A stretch of DNA of 64,000 bases. It comes from Hyaloperonospora brassicae (taxonomy: Eukaryota; Oomycota; Peronosporomycetes; Peronosporales; Peronosporaceae). A program made the translations under genes and the position numbers. The stretch spans positions 62,001 through 126,000 of the forward strand of contig CANTFL010001420.1 of the NCBI GenBank assembly GCA_947650285.1, in the 5' to 3' direction. Below the pieces are notes generated by a model. It had not been told where the DNA came from. It did no database searches and saw only the letters and a program-made list of their open reading frames with translations. Shown here piece by piece: positions 54,232 to 64,000 of this stretch (the first letter of the stretch is position 1; each line of letters opens with the position of its first letter).

Positions 54232-54640
54232 TGAAAAGCGTAAATCGTGCGAATCGCTCGAAGTGCGGAATCAATTTGATTGGTGGAGCGCGCTCGAAGA
54301 TGGGCCCGTTGGTACGAGGAATGTGATTAAACATCTAAGTGAAAGAAAACGACGGTTGAAGTTATGTGGATTGATCTACCTAAAGGTCAAGAAAGGTATA
54401 GTCAAAGGACGACGGTGGACCGATCACTATCCGGGATCAAGGGCTTATATAGCCAAGCTACAAGGACCGGATCACTCAAGAATCGAACAACAGCTGGATT
54501 ACGTGATCGATATTGACAATGGATGTTGTATGAGTATGGAAGCAGTCTGGAGAGTAGATCACAAAAATCATATAACGTGTGAGGTCTCAGAAGTGGCAGT
54601 GATTCGACGGGGATGCCCGATCAGAGACTCAAGAGATTGA
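54221..54640 (+). CDS. hypothetical ORF, no start codon of good quality
   Basis: A 139-codon frame that follows the previous one with an 11-base overlap. It is basic and Trp-rich in parts (FDWWSALEDGPVGTRN, RRWTDHYPGSRAYIAKLQ, MEAVWRVDHKNH). The first codon is GTG, and the first ATG is far inside, so it reads as a remnant or an internal exon. I do not recognise a family; an old retroelement fragment is one possibility. Confidence 0.3.
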   Translation: MKNDEKRKSCESLEVRNQFDWWSALEDGPVGTRNVIKHLSERKRRLKLCGLIYLKVKKGIVKGRRWTDHYPGSRAYIAKLQGPDHSRIEQQLDYVIDIDNGCCMSMEAVWRVDHKNHITCEVSEVAVIRRGCPIRDSRD

Positions 54641-55694
54641 ACACAATCTATCCTGGGTGCGTACCGCTTGATTTTGTGATTACATGATTGAGGCGGACCA
54701 CACACCGCGGTCCACTACCCGAGCGGTCCACTACGTAGAGGTATACCACCCAAGTATCTGCTGTGAACCACATGATGCAAGAAGTGAATTACATAGACAG
54801 GCGATACGCAACAGTTGGCCTAGCGAACATATAGGCATAGTCGTATGTTTTGGATTTGGTTGGCTGACATTAAACAGAATTGAATTTGCAACGAAAGACA
54901 CGCGTCGACTTCTTCCTAGCAGGGCCTTTAGCTTCCCGTTAAGCAGAGAGTCACCCACGTCTATACAAACTCCGCCTTTGGATTGTATGGCCAGGAGGAA
55001 CGTCAATTTTCAACCCCCTCAACTGCGATCAGACGCAGTGAAGCTTACGGTTCAGATTCAAGATCGCGATACGGCTTAAGTGGTCAGAAGTCTCGCGCAT
55101 CAAGCATCATTCTTGGACAAAGGCGACTCTGGGAGAGCGCATAAGCATACACACGATAGAAGAAGAACTTCCACGCGATCCGCACCTGCGTTTGACCGGG
55201 TGAAGCATTTCCACCCAATCAACTCTATAACCAAAACGGTCCATATCAGCCTCAGCTTAAGTCCATTAAGAAGAGCGCAACCCACCCCACCGACGGGTAC
55301 ACAAAGTGACCAAGGGAAAATAGAGCACGGAAGTGGGTATTACTTCGTTAGTCGGTCTTCCGGGAACCAGTGAAGATTCGGGCGCCTTAAGAAATCGTGC
55401 GATCGCCACTCTGCCACAGCATTCGACCATATGGCATTATGTAAGTAATTTTAAATAATGGAGCATAGCAATGTTACCTAAAAGGATAGCATAATTAAAG
55501 TATATGCTTTGGCCAAAGCATTGACTGCATCTGACGGTACTACGTTCATTATTTCATAGTAAAACATAGCCTTATCATTGACAGGCACACGGTGTGGTGA
55601 GAGAATTGTAAACACACATATCTGTACACAAGAAGGGCCGTACACGATGTTGTAATGGAGGCTTTTATATATACTCTATAATTGTTTCTGATGA
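54641..55694. other. no gene seen
   Basis: Normal composition. Frames at 54684-55079 and 55080-55373 start at non-ATG codons or have no family resemblance; the sequence may be remnant element DNA. Confidence 0.4.
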
Positions 55695-55943
55695 ATGAAA
55701 ATTCTTGGTGTCATCCTAATTCTCGCACAATTTCTCTCCCCGACAGAGCAATTGGACGTTCGAAGTACCATTACACACTGTTATCAGTATGCCTATACTG
55801 ATAGGATTTCCAATAAAATATTCCTCGAATTTTTCCCGGATAGCAATATTAGCAATCAGTTGCGATCAAATATAATTGCCAACGATGCTGCGGAGGGTCG
55901 AGATGAGAACCGAATTACAAGATTTGTACGCATTCAAATATAG
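55695..55943 (+). pseudogene. RxLR-like secreted effector remnant, truncated
   Basis: An 82-codon ATG-started frame. Residues 1-19 make a signal peptide (MKILGVILILAQFLSPTEQ). NQLR follows at residues 54-57 and an acidic EGRDENR at 67-73, in the spacing typical of the RxLR-dEER leader of oomycete host-translocated effectors; the first Arg of RxLR is replaced by Asn. The stop comes 10 residues after this region, so no effector domain remains, and later frames do not obviously restore one. I read it as the N-terminal remnant of an effector gene. Loss of the key Arg, the short length and a repeat-rich neighbourhood fit decay; a functional short form is less likely. Confidence 0.5.
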
Positions 55944-56529
55944 TTTTATATCTTCTTATTACAACAGATGTTCTTGTATGTTGCTTCTACTTCCCGTATG
56001 AGCAAAGAGTGACATGATGGCCTGGAAATGCAGATACATCTAATTTGACCGTTCGAGACTAATTGCACAGTTTTATGCATCAGTAAGGAGTCCCGCAACA
56101 AAATACTTACACCACGTATTAGCCTTAACAAAGATTTAAATTCTCAATTAGAAGATAGGATAGGTGTGGCGGAGCTACACAGATCCGTAATTCAGAAGAA
56201 GATTGAACGCTTTACTAGAAACGTTGGATCAAATGAACTAGACTCAGAGATCTCACGGTCCCTGATTCAGGGGACCAACGATTTATAGAATCACAGCACA
56301 GAGTGCTCTAAGAGTAGCTGCCTCGCCAAGGCGTAGGATAAACTTTTAGCTATCGCAAGACGCCTAAGAAAGACACGTGTCTTTTGCAGATCAAAAGGGG
56401 AACTGCATTTTATTACTTCTTTTATCGAAAGAACACCTAAATAGAACGTATGTATTCTAGACACTATTTTGGAATTAATACCTCCTAAATGATCACGTAA
56501 TTCGGTGGCTGACACACGTCAGCCCCCGA
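55944..56529. other. no gene assigned
   Basis: A minus-strand frame at 56515-56291 (74 codons, GTG start) has protein-like composition (TELRDHLGGINSKI, RRLAIAKSLSYALARQLL) but no family. At its right edge GGCTGACACACGTCAGCC (56504-56521) forms a perfect 7-bp hairpin, followed by CCCCGACA. Confidence 0.35.
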
Positions 56530-57432
56530 CAACTAATACGGTGTTCGAATGTCATTTTTAATGGGACTCCGTCCCTTATGTAAATCGCACACGTTGTGTA
56601 ACCCCGTTACAATATGTGTAAAGAGGCGAGCCTGTTACATTATATCATCATTAAAGGCATTAGGATAAACTATGAATACTAAGTCTAATATTCTCACTAC
56701 ACTATCACTGAGTCAGTGATATTAATGCAGTGACCCAAACGTCTACCCATTGGTTGATGTAGCCATTCTATCACCCATCGGTCATTACCAGACGCGCGCT
56801 ATGGGTGGTGAGTAGAGGCCAACATACATGTCTTGCTACTGAGATAATTAAGACAGGACTTATAGGACAAGACACATGTTGTTACTCAAATGTAGAGAGC
56901 CGCTATTCACCCCTCACTTAGCGCTAACCACCACACCCCCTTTTTTCGAAATCTTCATACTTTTCTTGTGCTCTAATTGGCTGAATGTAAATAAATGAAA
57001 AGAATACTAAAGAAACGCAAAATGTGCGCGAATCGTTGAAAAGTGGGTATCCATCAAAACGCGTTTTCGATTTAGCTGGATTATGGTTGACGCTTCGCAA
57101 GCGTTACCATGTCCAGGTACTTCTAATTACTTTTGGTGTGTATCCAAAGTTTAATTATGTTGTAATAATTCATTCAACTAATGACAATATTTATGACGGA
57201 AGGTGAGTGGTGGTTAGCTAAAGTAAGTAGTGGTGAATAGCGACGCTCTCAATATATTAATGCATTTTTCCTTTTCTCTTACGAAGCCCACTCGTTTAGT
57301 ACTAAATCTTCCTTGAAAGCGTACTGTCTACGCCATCTAACAGGTCACTAGTTCCCACTGCAATCAGTGAGATCTTGCTACGCACTGTTGTCATTGCGTA
57401 GCTTCCTGGACCCCGTTACCATGGGCACCATG
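56530..57432 (-). repeat. LTR-like dispersed repeat, copy 3, interrupted by a MITE-like element
   Basis: On the minus strand this matches copy 1 (11275-11740) on both sides of the insertion at 56895-57250: one part at 57251-57415, the other at 56580-56890. It is the best-preserved copy. The Copia element abuts it at 57427, so the Copia element probably landed at its edge. Confidence 0.7.
56895..57250. mobile_element. MITE-like element with long imperfect terminal inverted repeats
   Basis: The left end GAGAGCCGCTATTCACC and the right end, read in reverse, GAGAGCGTCGCTATTCACC are inverted repeats that continue imperfectly for about 45 bases, each including GCTAACCACCAC. The body is about 270 bp, AT-rich, with no coding frame of note. 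The element is absent from copy 1 of the host repeat, where flanking segments are adjacent, which supports insertion. The target duplication is too short or too decayed to define. Confidence 0.7.
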
Positions 57433-57781
57433 TGTTGGAAACTATCGTGTTTAACAGGTTTCAAGGTTCAAGTGCTATCCCATGGAACGGTGTCACCTGA
57501 TTGGTTGATTACCGTGCGACGTGACATGTGGGACCACGACGGGACGATCGACAAAATGGGACGTGTAGACAGATGGGACTGTGAGAGACGGAAGCCATGT
57601 GACAGGATGTCACATGGGAAAGGAAGAGACGGACACCATGTGTGACTTGACATGGTCAAGTTGCAGTTGCCGTTTCTGGTGATGCATATCGTAGTGTTGA
57701 AGGAGGTAGTTCTTAACACTCAATATATTTTACTTTTCCTTCCTACTTCTACTGCACAAGTTCACCTACGTCTAACCGTTT
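57433..57781 (+). repeat. 5' LTR of the Copia element
   Basis: Starts TGTTGGAAACTATCGTG and runs to about the gag ATG; the exact 3' end is uncertain by a few bases. It differs from the 3' LTR at about ten positions plus a few end changes, so roughly 97 percent identical by eye. Confidence 0.88.
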
Positions 57782-59366
57782 ATGAGCCAAGCTAAGCGTG
57801 ACGACGGTGCGGCTAACCGAGCTGCATACGTCGTGGTGGTCGACGACCAAGGCAAGACCGGCGACGACCGTTTGGAAGAAAAGTCGGCAGCGCCATTGGC
57901 GGCGATAAACCAAATGCTGGATATGCTTTGGGACCTCTCCGAAAGAATGAATCGGATGGAGGTCTCCCAGAGAGAGCAAGCCAACAGGCATTGGGAGGAC
58001 TCACCCGAGTCGAGTGTCGCCAGTCGCGAGAGGGAGGTCGGGTCAGGGTTGAAACTCCGGACCCTGGAGTGAACCCCTCCTAAGGAACCTTCGAATGTGT
58101 CGCCAGCTACCAACTTCGGCGTTCGACGACAACAACAGGCAGGTGTTGAGATACCCCCTGTAGGATATGCAGGCCCGGCAGTCAACATAGGTCAGGCACC
58201 TGACCCCGGTGTATACAGGGCGGTTTTGCATGCGAGATACCATCATGGCATGGGTATCCCTAACCGAGGATATGTGCACCCAGGGCATCCGAGAATCGAC
58301 ATGCTAGACGCACAGCAACGGAAACTCGCTTTGCAACCTTTCGATGGATAGGAGCTCTACCACGTCCTTGGCTGTGGATTCACGGATTGGGGAAAGAGAT
58401 TTGTTCGACAAGTCGGATTTGCAGAACGTGCATGTGGCTTTGTGTGGCCGAAGGACATCAAGATTGATTTTCTAGGCCAGCATCTAACTGGAAAAGCGCA
58501 GACTCTAATTCAATAAATCATTATTCATATTATTCATCCATAAATTTTCTAAAATTTCTTGGTTACAAGCTTTAAATATTATTAATAAAAAACTATACTA
58601 TCGTCGTCAGGTGAAAACATGGTGGAATAAGAGCCAAACTCTCGAGCACGCGATGCAGAGGCTGTTACAGACGTTCATGACGAAGACCCCACCGGAACAG
58701 AGCATGAAGTTGTTCACGGCACCCAAGGCATCTCATCGATACTGGACGGACCATTTTCTATACTTGAAGGCCGTCAGTGATGCCTGTGGGTGTGCAGACA
58801 GGCTTGTGCTGGACAACGTCGTTCACTATGCTGACTTACACATGCGAACGACGATGTCGTCCAGATTGGACATTCATCGCACTGACTACCTGCGGCAAGC
58901 AGAAGAGTTGGCGCAAAGTGCTCAATCGACGGAGGTAGACACTCACTCGAAAAATTTCGGACGCGATGTGGCGAACGCTGTCGAGCCTGAGAATGAGTTA
59001 AAGGACAAGCCCAAACCAAGATCATCACCCCCACGGACCGATTCCCGGACTTGCTTCGAATGTGAAGAAGTGGGACATATTCGATCGCGGCGCCCGAAAT
59101 CGAGGAAGAAGTCTTCGTGTGCTAACTTTGTTTTCACAGTTAGCCATGGTTCGAATCGTTCGTCTGGTCAATGTATTCTCGACAGTAATTCGAGCAGACA
59201 CTTGGTCAATGATCCGAGTCTGCTCACCTACCCGATAGATTGTCGAAGTGAGTGCATGACGGCCGCCACAGGAGGCAGTATATTGCGGATCACCCTGCAA
59301 GGGACCGTGGACATCCAAGTTGTTGCACTTGGAGTCGTGAACACAGTGAGACTTCTCAGTGTTTAG
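57782..59366 (+). pseudogene. Copia gag and protease region, broken
   Basis: Gag starts at 57782 (MSQAKRDDGAAN) and reads on in one frame through in-frame stops TGA at 58070 and TAG at 58349, to LGQHLTGKAQT. There an AT-rich insertion (58511-58606) breaks it. After that the frame shifts and continues WWNKSQTLEHAMQRLLQTF. The zinc knuckle CFECEEVGHIRSRRPK (59050-59097) has Arg in place of its last Cys. The protease site reads ILDSNSSRHLVNDPSLL where family members have DSGA/T followed by S or T, so the active-site turn is altered. The frame ends at TAG 59364. This part would form the capsid-like particle and process the polyprotein if intact. Confidence 0.85.
58511..58606. other. AT-rich insertion inside gag
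   Basis: About 95 bases of very AT-rich sequence sit between the gag segments LTGKAQT and VKTWWNKSQT, which are contiguous in related elements. The insertion brings a stop and a frameshift. Its composition is unlike the rest of the element. Confidence 0.7.
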
Positions 59367-60656
59367 TACGCGGAGAACCTCGAGCGTAACATCCTTTCAT
59401 ACGGATTGCTTGAGGCCAAAGGTTGCGTGCTATAATATCGAGGAGGGAGACGTGTGTTGTCATGGATGTGGAATGTTGCAACAACGTTTTGGTTGTCGCT
59501 GTGACGAATCGCAGCGATCGTAATCCCAAGCCACCACGAGAGAAAATGATGACTGTCATTAATCCACCTGAACATGTATTCGTCTCGGACGTTCAGTGTG
59601 GTACCTTGACGAACTTTCATCGGCGCCTAGGACATATTTGTTTCAACGCGATCTTCCATATGGCCAAAGACCCGACATCAGGTATACGATTGACATATTT
59701 GATACGTCAAAAGTGTCTGGACTGTGCCAAGGGAAAGCAGACCAAGGGAGTTCAGTCGAAGAGAGACACGGGCACGAATTCACCTATCGACGCGAATGGG
59801 GTTGTCATTTGTTCGGATCTCAAGGGTCCCATGACACCCGAGATCGTTTGGGAAATCGGTATATGGTCAATTTCATTGACCACCGATCAAGTTATTGTCG
59901 AGTGTTCTTGGCCAAAACAAAAGATGCAGCCGCGTTGAAGTTAAGCTATTCATGGAGACCTTCGAGCGCGAGTTAGATTGCAAGATTTATGACTTAAGCA
60001 CCGATGGAGGTGGCGAATATGAGACACTTGACATTTTCTGCTCGTTGGAAGGAATCTCGCGTCAAGTAAGTGAGGCGAGAAATCAAGCAAGTAACGGCAA
60101 GGCTGAACGGATGCACACCACCATCATGAAAATGGTGCGGAGCATGATCTTTGCATCAAAACTACCGCTCACGTTTTGGGGTGATACTGCAGAGTATGCT
60201 TCGTACATACTGAACCGAAGCAAGACCAAGTCCAACCCTGGAGGTGCATCGCCCGTGGGTATTCTAAAGAACAAGGCTCCCGTACTGACAGACACCGTGG
60301 TTTTTAAGTCTACATGAACTGTGCACAGAGACCCAACAAACAAATCACTCGGTGAGCGAGGGAAGGCGGGCTTCATCATTGGGCGAAGGAGCGAAACGAA
60401 GGGATACAAAGTGTACATCTCAGTGGATAAGATGGTCGTGGTGACCCAAGACGTTCAAAGCGTTGAAGCACCACAGAATGACCAAGATGGTAGAAAGACT
60501 TATCCTGACCCGGTACAACGTCAGGAAGAGCCAGTACATGATCTTCAAGCGGGTGCACGAGATCATCGAAATGGTGTAAAGGGCGGCAAGAAGGTTCGAA
60601 AGGGTCGAAAGCAGACATGGACCACAGAGCGCCATGGCTCAAGGTACACAACCTAG
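59367..60656 (+). pseudogene. Copia integrase region, broken
   Basis: The zinc-binding part shows FHRRLGH and CLDCAKGKQ (about 59614-59745). The catalytic core is spread over three frames: DLKGPMTP, then MVNFIDHRSSYCRVFLAKT, then DGGGEYE with the second Asp region near 60001, and the Glu in NQASNGKAERMHTT (about 60084-60125). Stops at 59364, 59432 and 60315 and at least two frameshifts (about 59440-59470 and 59840-59900) disrupt it. After the core comes the linker GFIIGRRSETKGYKVY typical of Copia elements. Confidence 0.85.
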
Positions 60657-60668
60657 AGTCAAACAAAA

Positions 60669-61414
60669 ATGGCCGAAGCCGATACCTCGGTTGACAGTTT
60701 CGACGTGGTGAATGCAGTCATCGAGCAAGATCCGAAACACTACGGTGAGGCGATGAAGAGTAAGCATCGCAACCAATGGCACTTGGCCATGACCGAAGAA
60801 CTGGGCGCACTCAAGGCAAATGACGCCTGGGAGTTCGTTGTGCCACCATGAAATGCACATGGCTACACAACAAATGGGTCTACAAGACAAAGACCGACGC
60901 GAACGGGGACATGGAGCGGTACAAGGCTCGTTTGGTCGTTTGTGGAAACGAACAAGTGTTCGGAGTGGACTATACCCTCACGTTCGCAGCGGTCATGGGC
61001 TTGGGGACGGTAAAGCTGATCCTGGTGCTTTCGAGACGCTGGAAGGTACCAGCGCGCCATGGTGATGTACCCAATGCGTACGTCAAGGCTATAAAGGAGG
61101 AGCATCTAGATATTTACATGAAGGTGACGAAGGTGATGACAGTGAAGGAGAAAGAGATGAAGGACCTGAACGTGAAGACCTCAAATTACCTAGCCTTGCT
61201 GTTGAAGAAGTCGTTTTATGGAATTAAACAGGCTGGGCGGCTGTGGAGCAAATTACTTGACTCCATGCTACGACAAAGCGGGTATCAGCAATGTACCACG
61301 GACATGTGCCTATCCTTTAAGTACAAGGGCAAGCCATGCACGGTGGTCGGTATCTACTTGGACGATCTGTTATTCACGGGTACCAAACAGAGCGCTGTGG
61401 ACGACTTCTTCTAA
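60669..61414 (+). pseudogene. Copia reverse transcriptase, broken
   Basis: The N-terminal part (HRNQWHLAMTEELGALKAND) ends at a TGA at 60849. The next frame carries LHNKWVYKTKTD, RYKARLVVCGNEQVFGVDY, FYGIKQAGRLWSKLLD and the catalytic YLDDLLF (61355-61375), in which the two Asp of YxDD are intact. A TAA at 61412 cuts it before the remaining thumb sequence. In the first catalytic block the usual DI.NAY reads DVPNAYVKA. Confidence 0.88.
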
Positions 61415-61417
61415 GAC

Positions 61418-62326
61418 ATGACCTCACTATCGACCAAGGATTTGGGGATTGTAAACAAGTTCCTCGGGTTACGAATTGATCTCGACAACTCGAACGGCTA
61501 TGTTATGGATCAAGAACCGACTATCGACTTGCTGTTGAGGGACTTCGTGATGGAGTCGTTCAATGAAGTTCGCACCTCTATCGGAGACGAGTGCAACACG
61601 GATGACGAAGAGGACGCTGAGTACCTACCAGCAAGAGTAGCGAAGGGTGACCCCAGTGTGCGGTCCTTTCAGTCACTGGTGGGAAGCTTGCTATGGATTG
61701 CAAAGTGCACACGCCCAGACATTTGTTTTGCAGTGCACAAGACAACAAGACAGACTCACAATCCGACACTCAAGGATTGGAAGGCCGCGAAGCGCATCAT
61801 ACGATACCTAAAGATTTCCAAGGATTTGAATCTGCACCTGGATGGTGATGGACATGTGTCAGAGGATGTGCGGGTCGAATGCTGGAGCGACGCCGAATTC
61901 GCTGCGAGCAAGGCCAACCGTAAGTCAATGTCAGGGTGTGTACTAACTGTGGATGGTGCAGTGGTTCTGTAGCTGTGCAAGAAGCAATCGGGTGTATCGC
62001 TGAGCACGATGGAGGCTGAGTTTATCTCAGCGTCGCAAGCTGGTCGGGAGCTGATTGGCATGAAAGAACTACTGAGCGAATTGACGCTACGCTTACGTGA
62101 GCCCATGCCGATGTGGATTGACAACCAAGCGGCGATCAAGCAACTCGAGTGATAGAAGAGCACCTCGAGAGCCAAGCAAATGGACATACGTTACAAATTT
62201 ATATGCCATCACGCACAGAAAGGAACTGTGGTCCCAAGGTTTGTGCGATCTGAGGAATTGCTAGCAGACATACTGACGAAGTCGTTGCCAGCGCCAAGGA
62301 TGGAGGACTTGAGGTCCATGCTATAG
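61418..62326 (+). pseudogene. Copia RT C-terminus and RNase H, broken
   Basis: Begins TSLSTKDLGIVNKFLGLRID, continues SLVGSLLWIAKCTRPDICFAV, then the RNase H core WSDAEFAASKANRKSMSGCVL. A TAG at 61970 and a TGA-TAG pair near 62150 interrupt SLSTMEAEFISASQAGREL and DNQAAIKQLE. The end RFVRSEELLADILTKSLP is the typical Copia terminus. The expected Asp and Glu of the RNase H site are still visible. Confidence 0.85.
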
Positions 62327-62359
62327 TTGAAGACCACACAGGCTAACACCGAGGAGGAG

Positions 62360-62712
62360 TGTTAGAAACTATCGTGTTTAACAGGTTTCAAGATTCAAGT
62401 GCTATCCCATGGAACGGTGTCACCTGATTGGTTGATTACCGTGCGACTTGACATGTGGGACCACGACGGGACGATCGACAAAATGGGACGTGTAGACAGA
62501 TGGGGACTGTGAGAGACGGAAGCCATGTGAAAGGATGTCACATGGGACAGGAAGAGACGGACACCATGTGTGACTTGACATGGTCAAGTTGCAGTTGCCG
62601 TTTCTGGTCATGCATATCGTAGTGTTGAAGGAGGTAATTCTTAACACTCAATATATTTTACTTTTCCTTCCTACTTCTACTGCACAAGTGCACCTACGTC
62701 TATACGTCTAAT
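62360..62712 (+). repeat. 3' LTR of the Copia element
   Basis: Starts TGTTAGAAACTATCGTG, ends just before the ACCATG target duplication. About 353 bp, nearly identical to the 5' LTR. Confidence 0.9.
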
Positions 62713-62718
62713 ACCATG

Positions 62719-64000
62719 TAATTTGCGCAGCTACACTCGCGTTGCAATGAGTAGCTGTACAGATGGACAGGATCAGTCTATCGCTTCATTTGATACTTTT
62801 TACGATGAGATCTATAAGCAAGCTTAGAAACTCGTTCAATCTTATATTTTGGGAATTTATCCAGATCAGTAATCAAAGTGTCGGATATTCACGTGCCCAT
62901 ACCGGACGGCGAGGGTCGACGGCTAGTTGATGAGTTGTGCGTTGTATTATGTACTCACCGCTGGTTGTGTTATGTACTCACCGCTGGTTGTGCATGGTCA
63001 TATCGTGATGCAGCAGCTTGTCGGTAAAGACGAAAAGAGATGACGGCTTCTCGTTCCCTATGCAAAATGAACAAATTGCAAACCGACGACATGAATAAAT
63101 GATGAAGAGAAGGATGCTAGGAAGCTATCTACGCTGTCGAGCGTGGAGGGAGTTTCATAATCTCCTTTCATTTGTTCGTAGCCCTTAGTGTCACGGATAA
63201 GAAAGCGTTATGCTTGTCTACCGGACATACGCACACGCGAAATAAAACTTGCAAACACCTCACACATAGATACAACTACCGAGACATTCGGCTTTCACTA
63301 ACGCAATCTCACTCGCATCTTTCCATTTGTGGCTCACCGATTGGAATACATGTAGTTCGACAAACTACAAGCGGTCACTCGCACGGTTAAAGGAGACTTA
63401 TGTTCTGACACGTAGGGCGTAGGTTGCTTACCAGCTGACTACTTTATCAGAACAAGAAAGATCATAGTTCGCCTCACGCTTGTCCACCAATGTGATATGC
63501 AGTTCTGAGGTTGCTAAGGAGGTACGTCGACTCACATCAGCCCCTGGAAATCAACGTAGCTGACGCGTCGTTAAGCGGTTATTGGTACATCGACAAAAAC
63601 CTTGTATACGCCAAATATACGCCAAATACGTGCACGAGCAACGAGCATATTCCGAGTCGCAGTGCGCGATTGTTTAGTATTCGTGCTGCTTGTAGACGTG
63701 GGTCGAGCATATGAAGGAGGAAGTTGCACACAAAGTCATTGTTTGCCCACAGCCGCATTCAGCTATTGTCATCATGGTAAACGAGACGCTTGAGTAGACG
63801 CTTCAATAGAGTCGCGACTAGAGAGACTTAAGCTCTGCTAGCGCTCGGTCGTGTGCGCTCCCATATCATATTCATCGAGTGTTGTGTCAGCGGAAACTTT
63901 TGCAGCTGTGTTGTCGCGCCAGCAATCGATGTCGTGCTCTTGTAATCTGCATTTATAACGGAGTAAAGTATGTAGCTGGTCTGATCATGTCGTTTTACAC
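62719..64000. other. no gene seen
   Basis: Normal composition; no ATG-started frame with family resemblance. Frames at 63172-63390 and 63511-63714 are short and unassigned. Confidence 0.5.
62947..62992. repeat. perfect two-copy 23-bp tandem repeat
   Basis: The unit TTATGTACTCACCGCTGGTT plus GTG occurs twice in a row, at 62947-62969 and 62970-62992. Confidence 0.95.

Larger units (their letters stand above)
57427..62718 (+). mobile_element. degraded Ty1/Copia LTR retrotransposon
   Basis: The order is LTR, gag with zinc knuckle, protease, integrase, reverse transcriptase, RNase H, LTR, which is the Copia order. A 6-bp target duplication ACCATG flanks it (57427-57432 and 62713-62718). A purine-rich tract CGAGGAGGAG directly precedes the 3' LTR. 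No tRNA primer site is recognisable, and the gag ATG follows directly after the 5' LTR. All coding parts carry stops or frameshifts, so this copy is not autonomous. Confidence 0.92.

Noticed and set aside
1..64000. CRISPR arrays, bacterial operons or prophage
   Set aside because: No regularly spaced repeats, no ribosome-binding-site-led gene strings; introns and LTR elements mark a eukaryote.

Overview
The window looks like nuclear DNA of a plant-pathogenic oomycete (Phytophthora or downy-mildew type). The evidence is an intron-poor gene with short GT-AG introns, a bacterial-like hexuronate-enzyme fusion, a small secreted protein, a broken RxLR-like effector remnant, coiled-coil fragments of a kind common in oomycete genomes, and a degraded Ty1/Copia element with LTRs. 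The species cannot be fixed from the sequence alone.

Layout. 1-10.3 kb has ordinary base composition and holds the only convincing host genes: the 3' end of a coiled-coil protein gene (1-540), a frameshifted relative (1120-1514), a large minus-strand gene (1630-4765) fusing a mannitol-dehydrogenase-family oxidoreductase to a uronate-isomerase-like amidohydrolase, and a minus-strand secreted protein (6763-7203). About 10.5-53.9 kb is a strikingly AT-rich gene desert of about 43 kb with no open frame I could identify. It carries two long inverted repeats (15258-16122 with 25552-26418, and 45267-45886 with 52119-52738), decayed copies of one dispersed LTR-like repeat, and islands of more balanced composition (17.2-19.2 kb with an Ala/Glu-rich pseudogene, 39.2-40.3 kb). 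From about 54 kb composition returns to normal: two unassigned ORFs, a short RxLR-like secreted ORF (55695-55943), a third copy of the dispersed repeat interrupted by a MITE-like element (56895-57250), and a Copia element (57427-62718) inserted into or beside that repeat. The element keeps LTRs, a 6-bp target duplication and every domain, but has many stops and frameshifts. 62.7-64 kb shows no gene I recognise.

Nested order: the dispersed LTR-like repeat is oldest, and the MITE-like element and the Copia element arrived later. The Copia gag itself took a short AT-rich insertion. The fusion gene would supply two consecutive steps of hexuronate catabolism, which fits an organism feeding on plant pectin. 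It does not obviously work together with the other genes here.

The observations most worth following are the two inverted-repeat structures inside the AT-rich desert, a tRNA-like motif in their arms, the splice structure that restores the nucleotide-binding motif of the fusion enzyme, and the MITE-like element. All identities were judged by eye.
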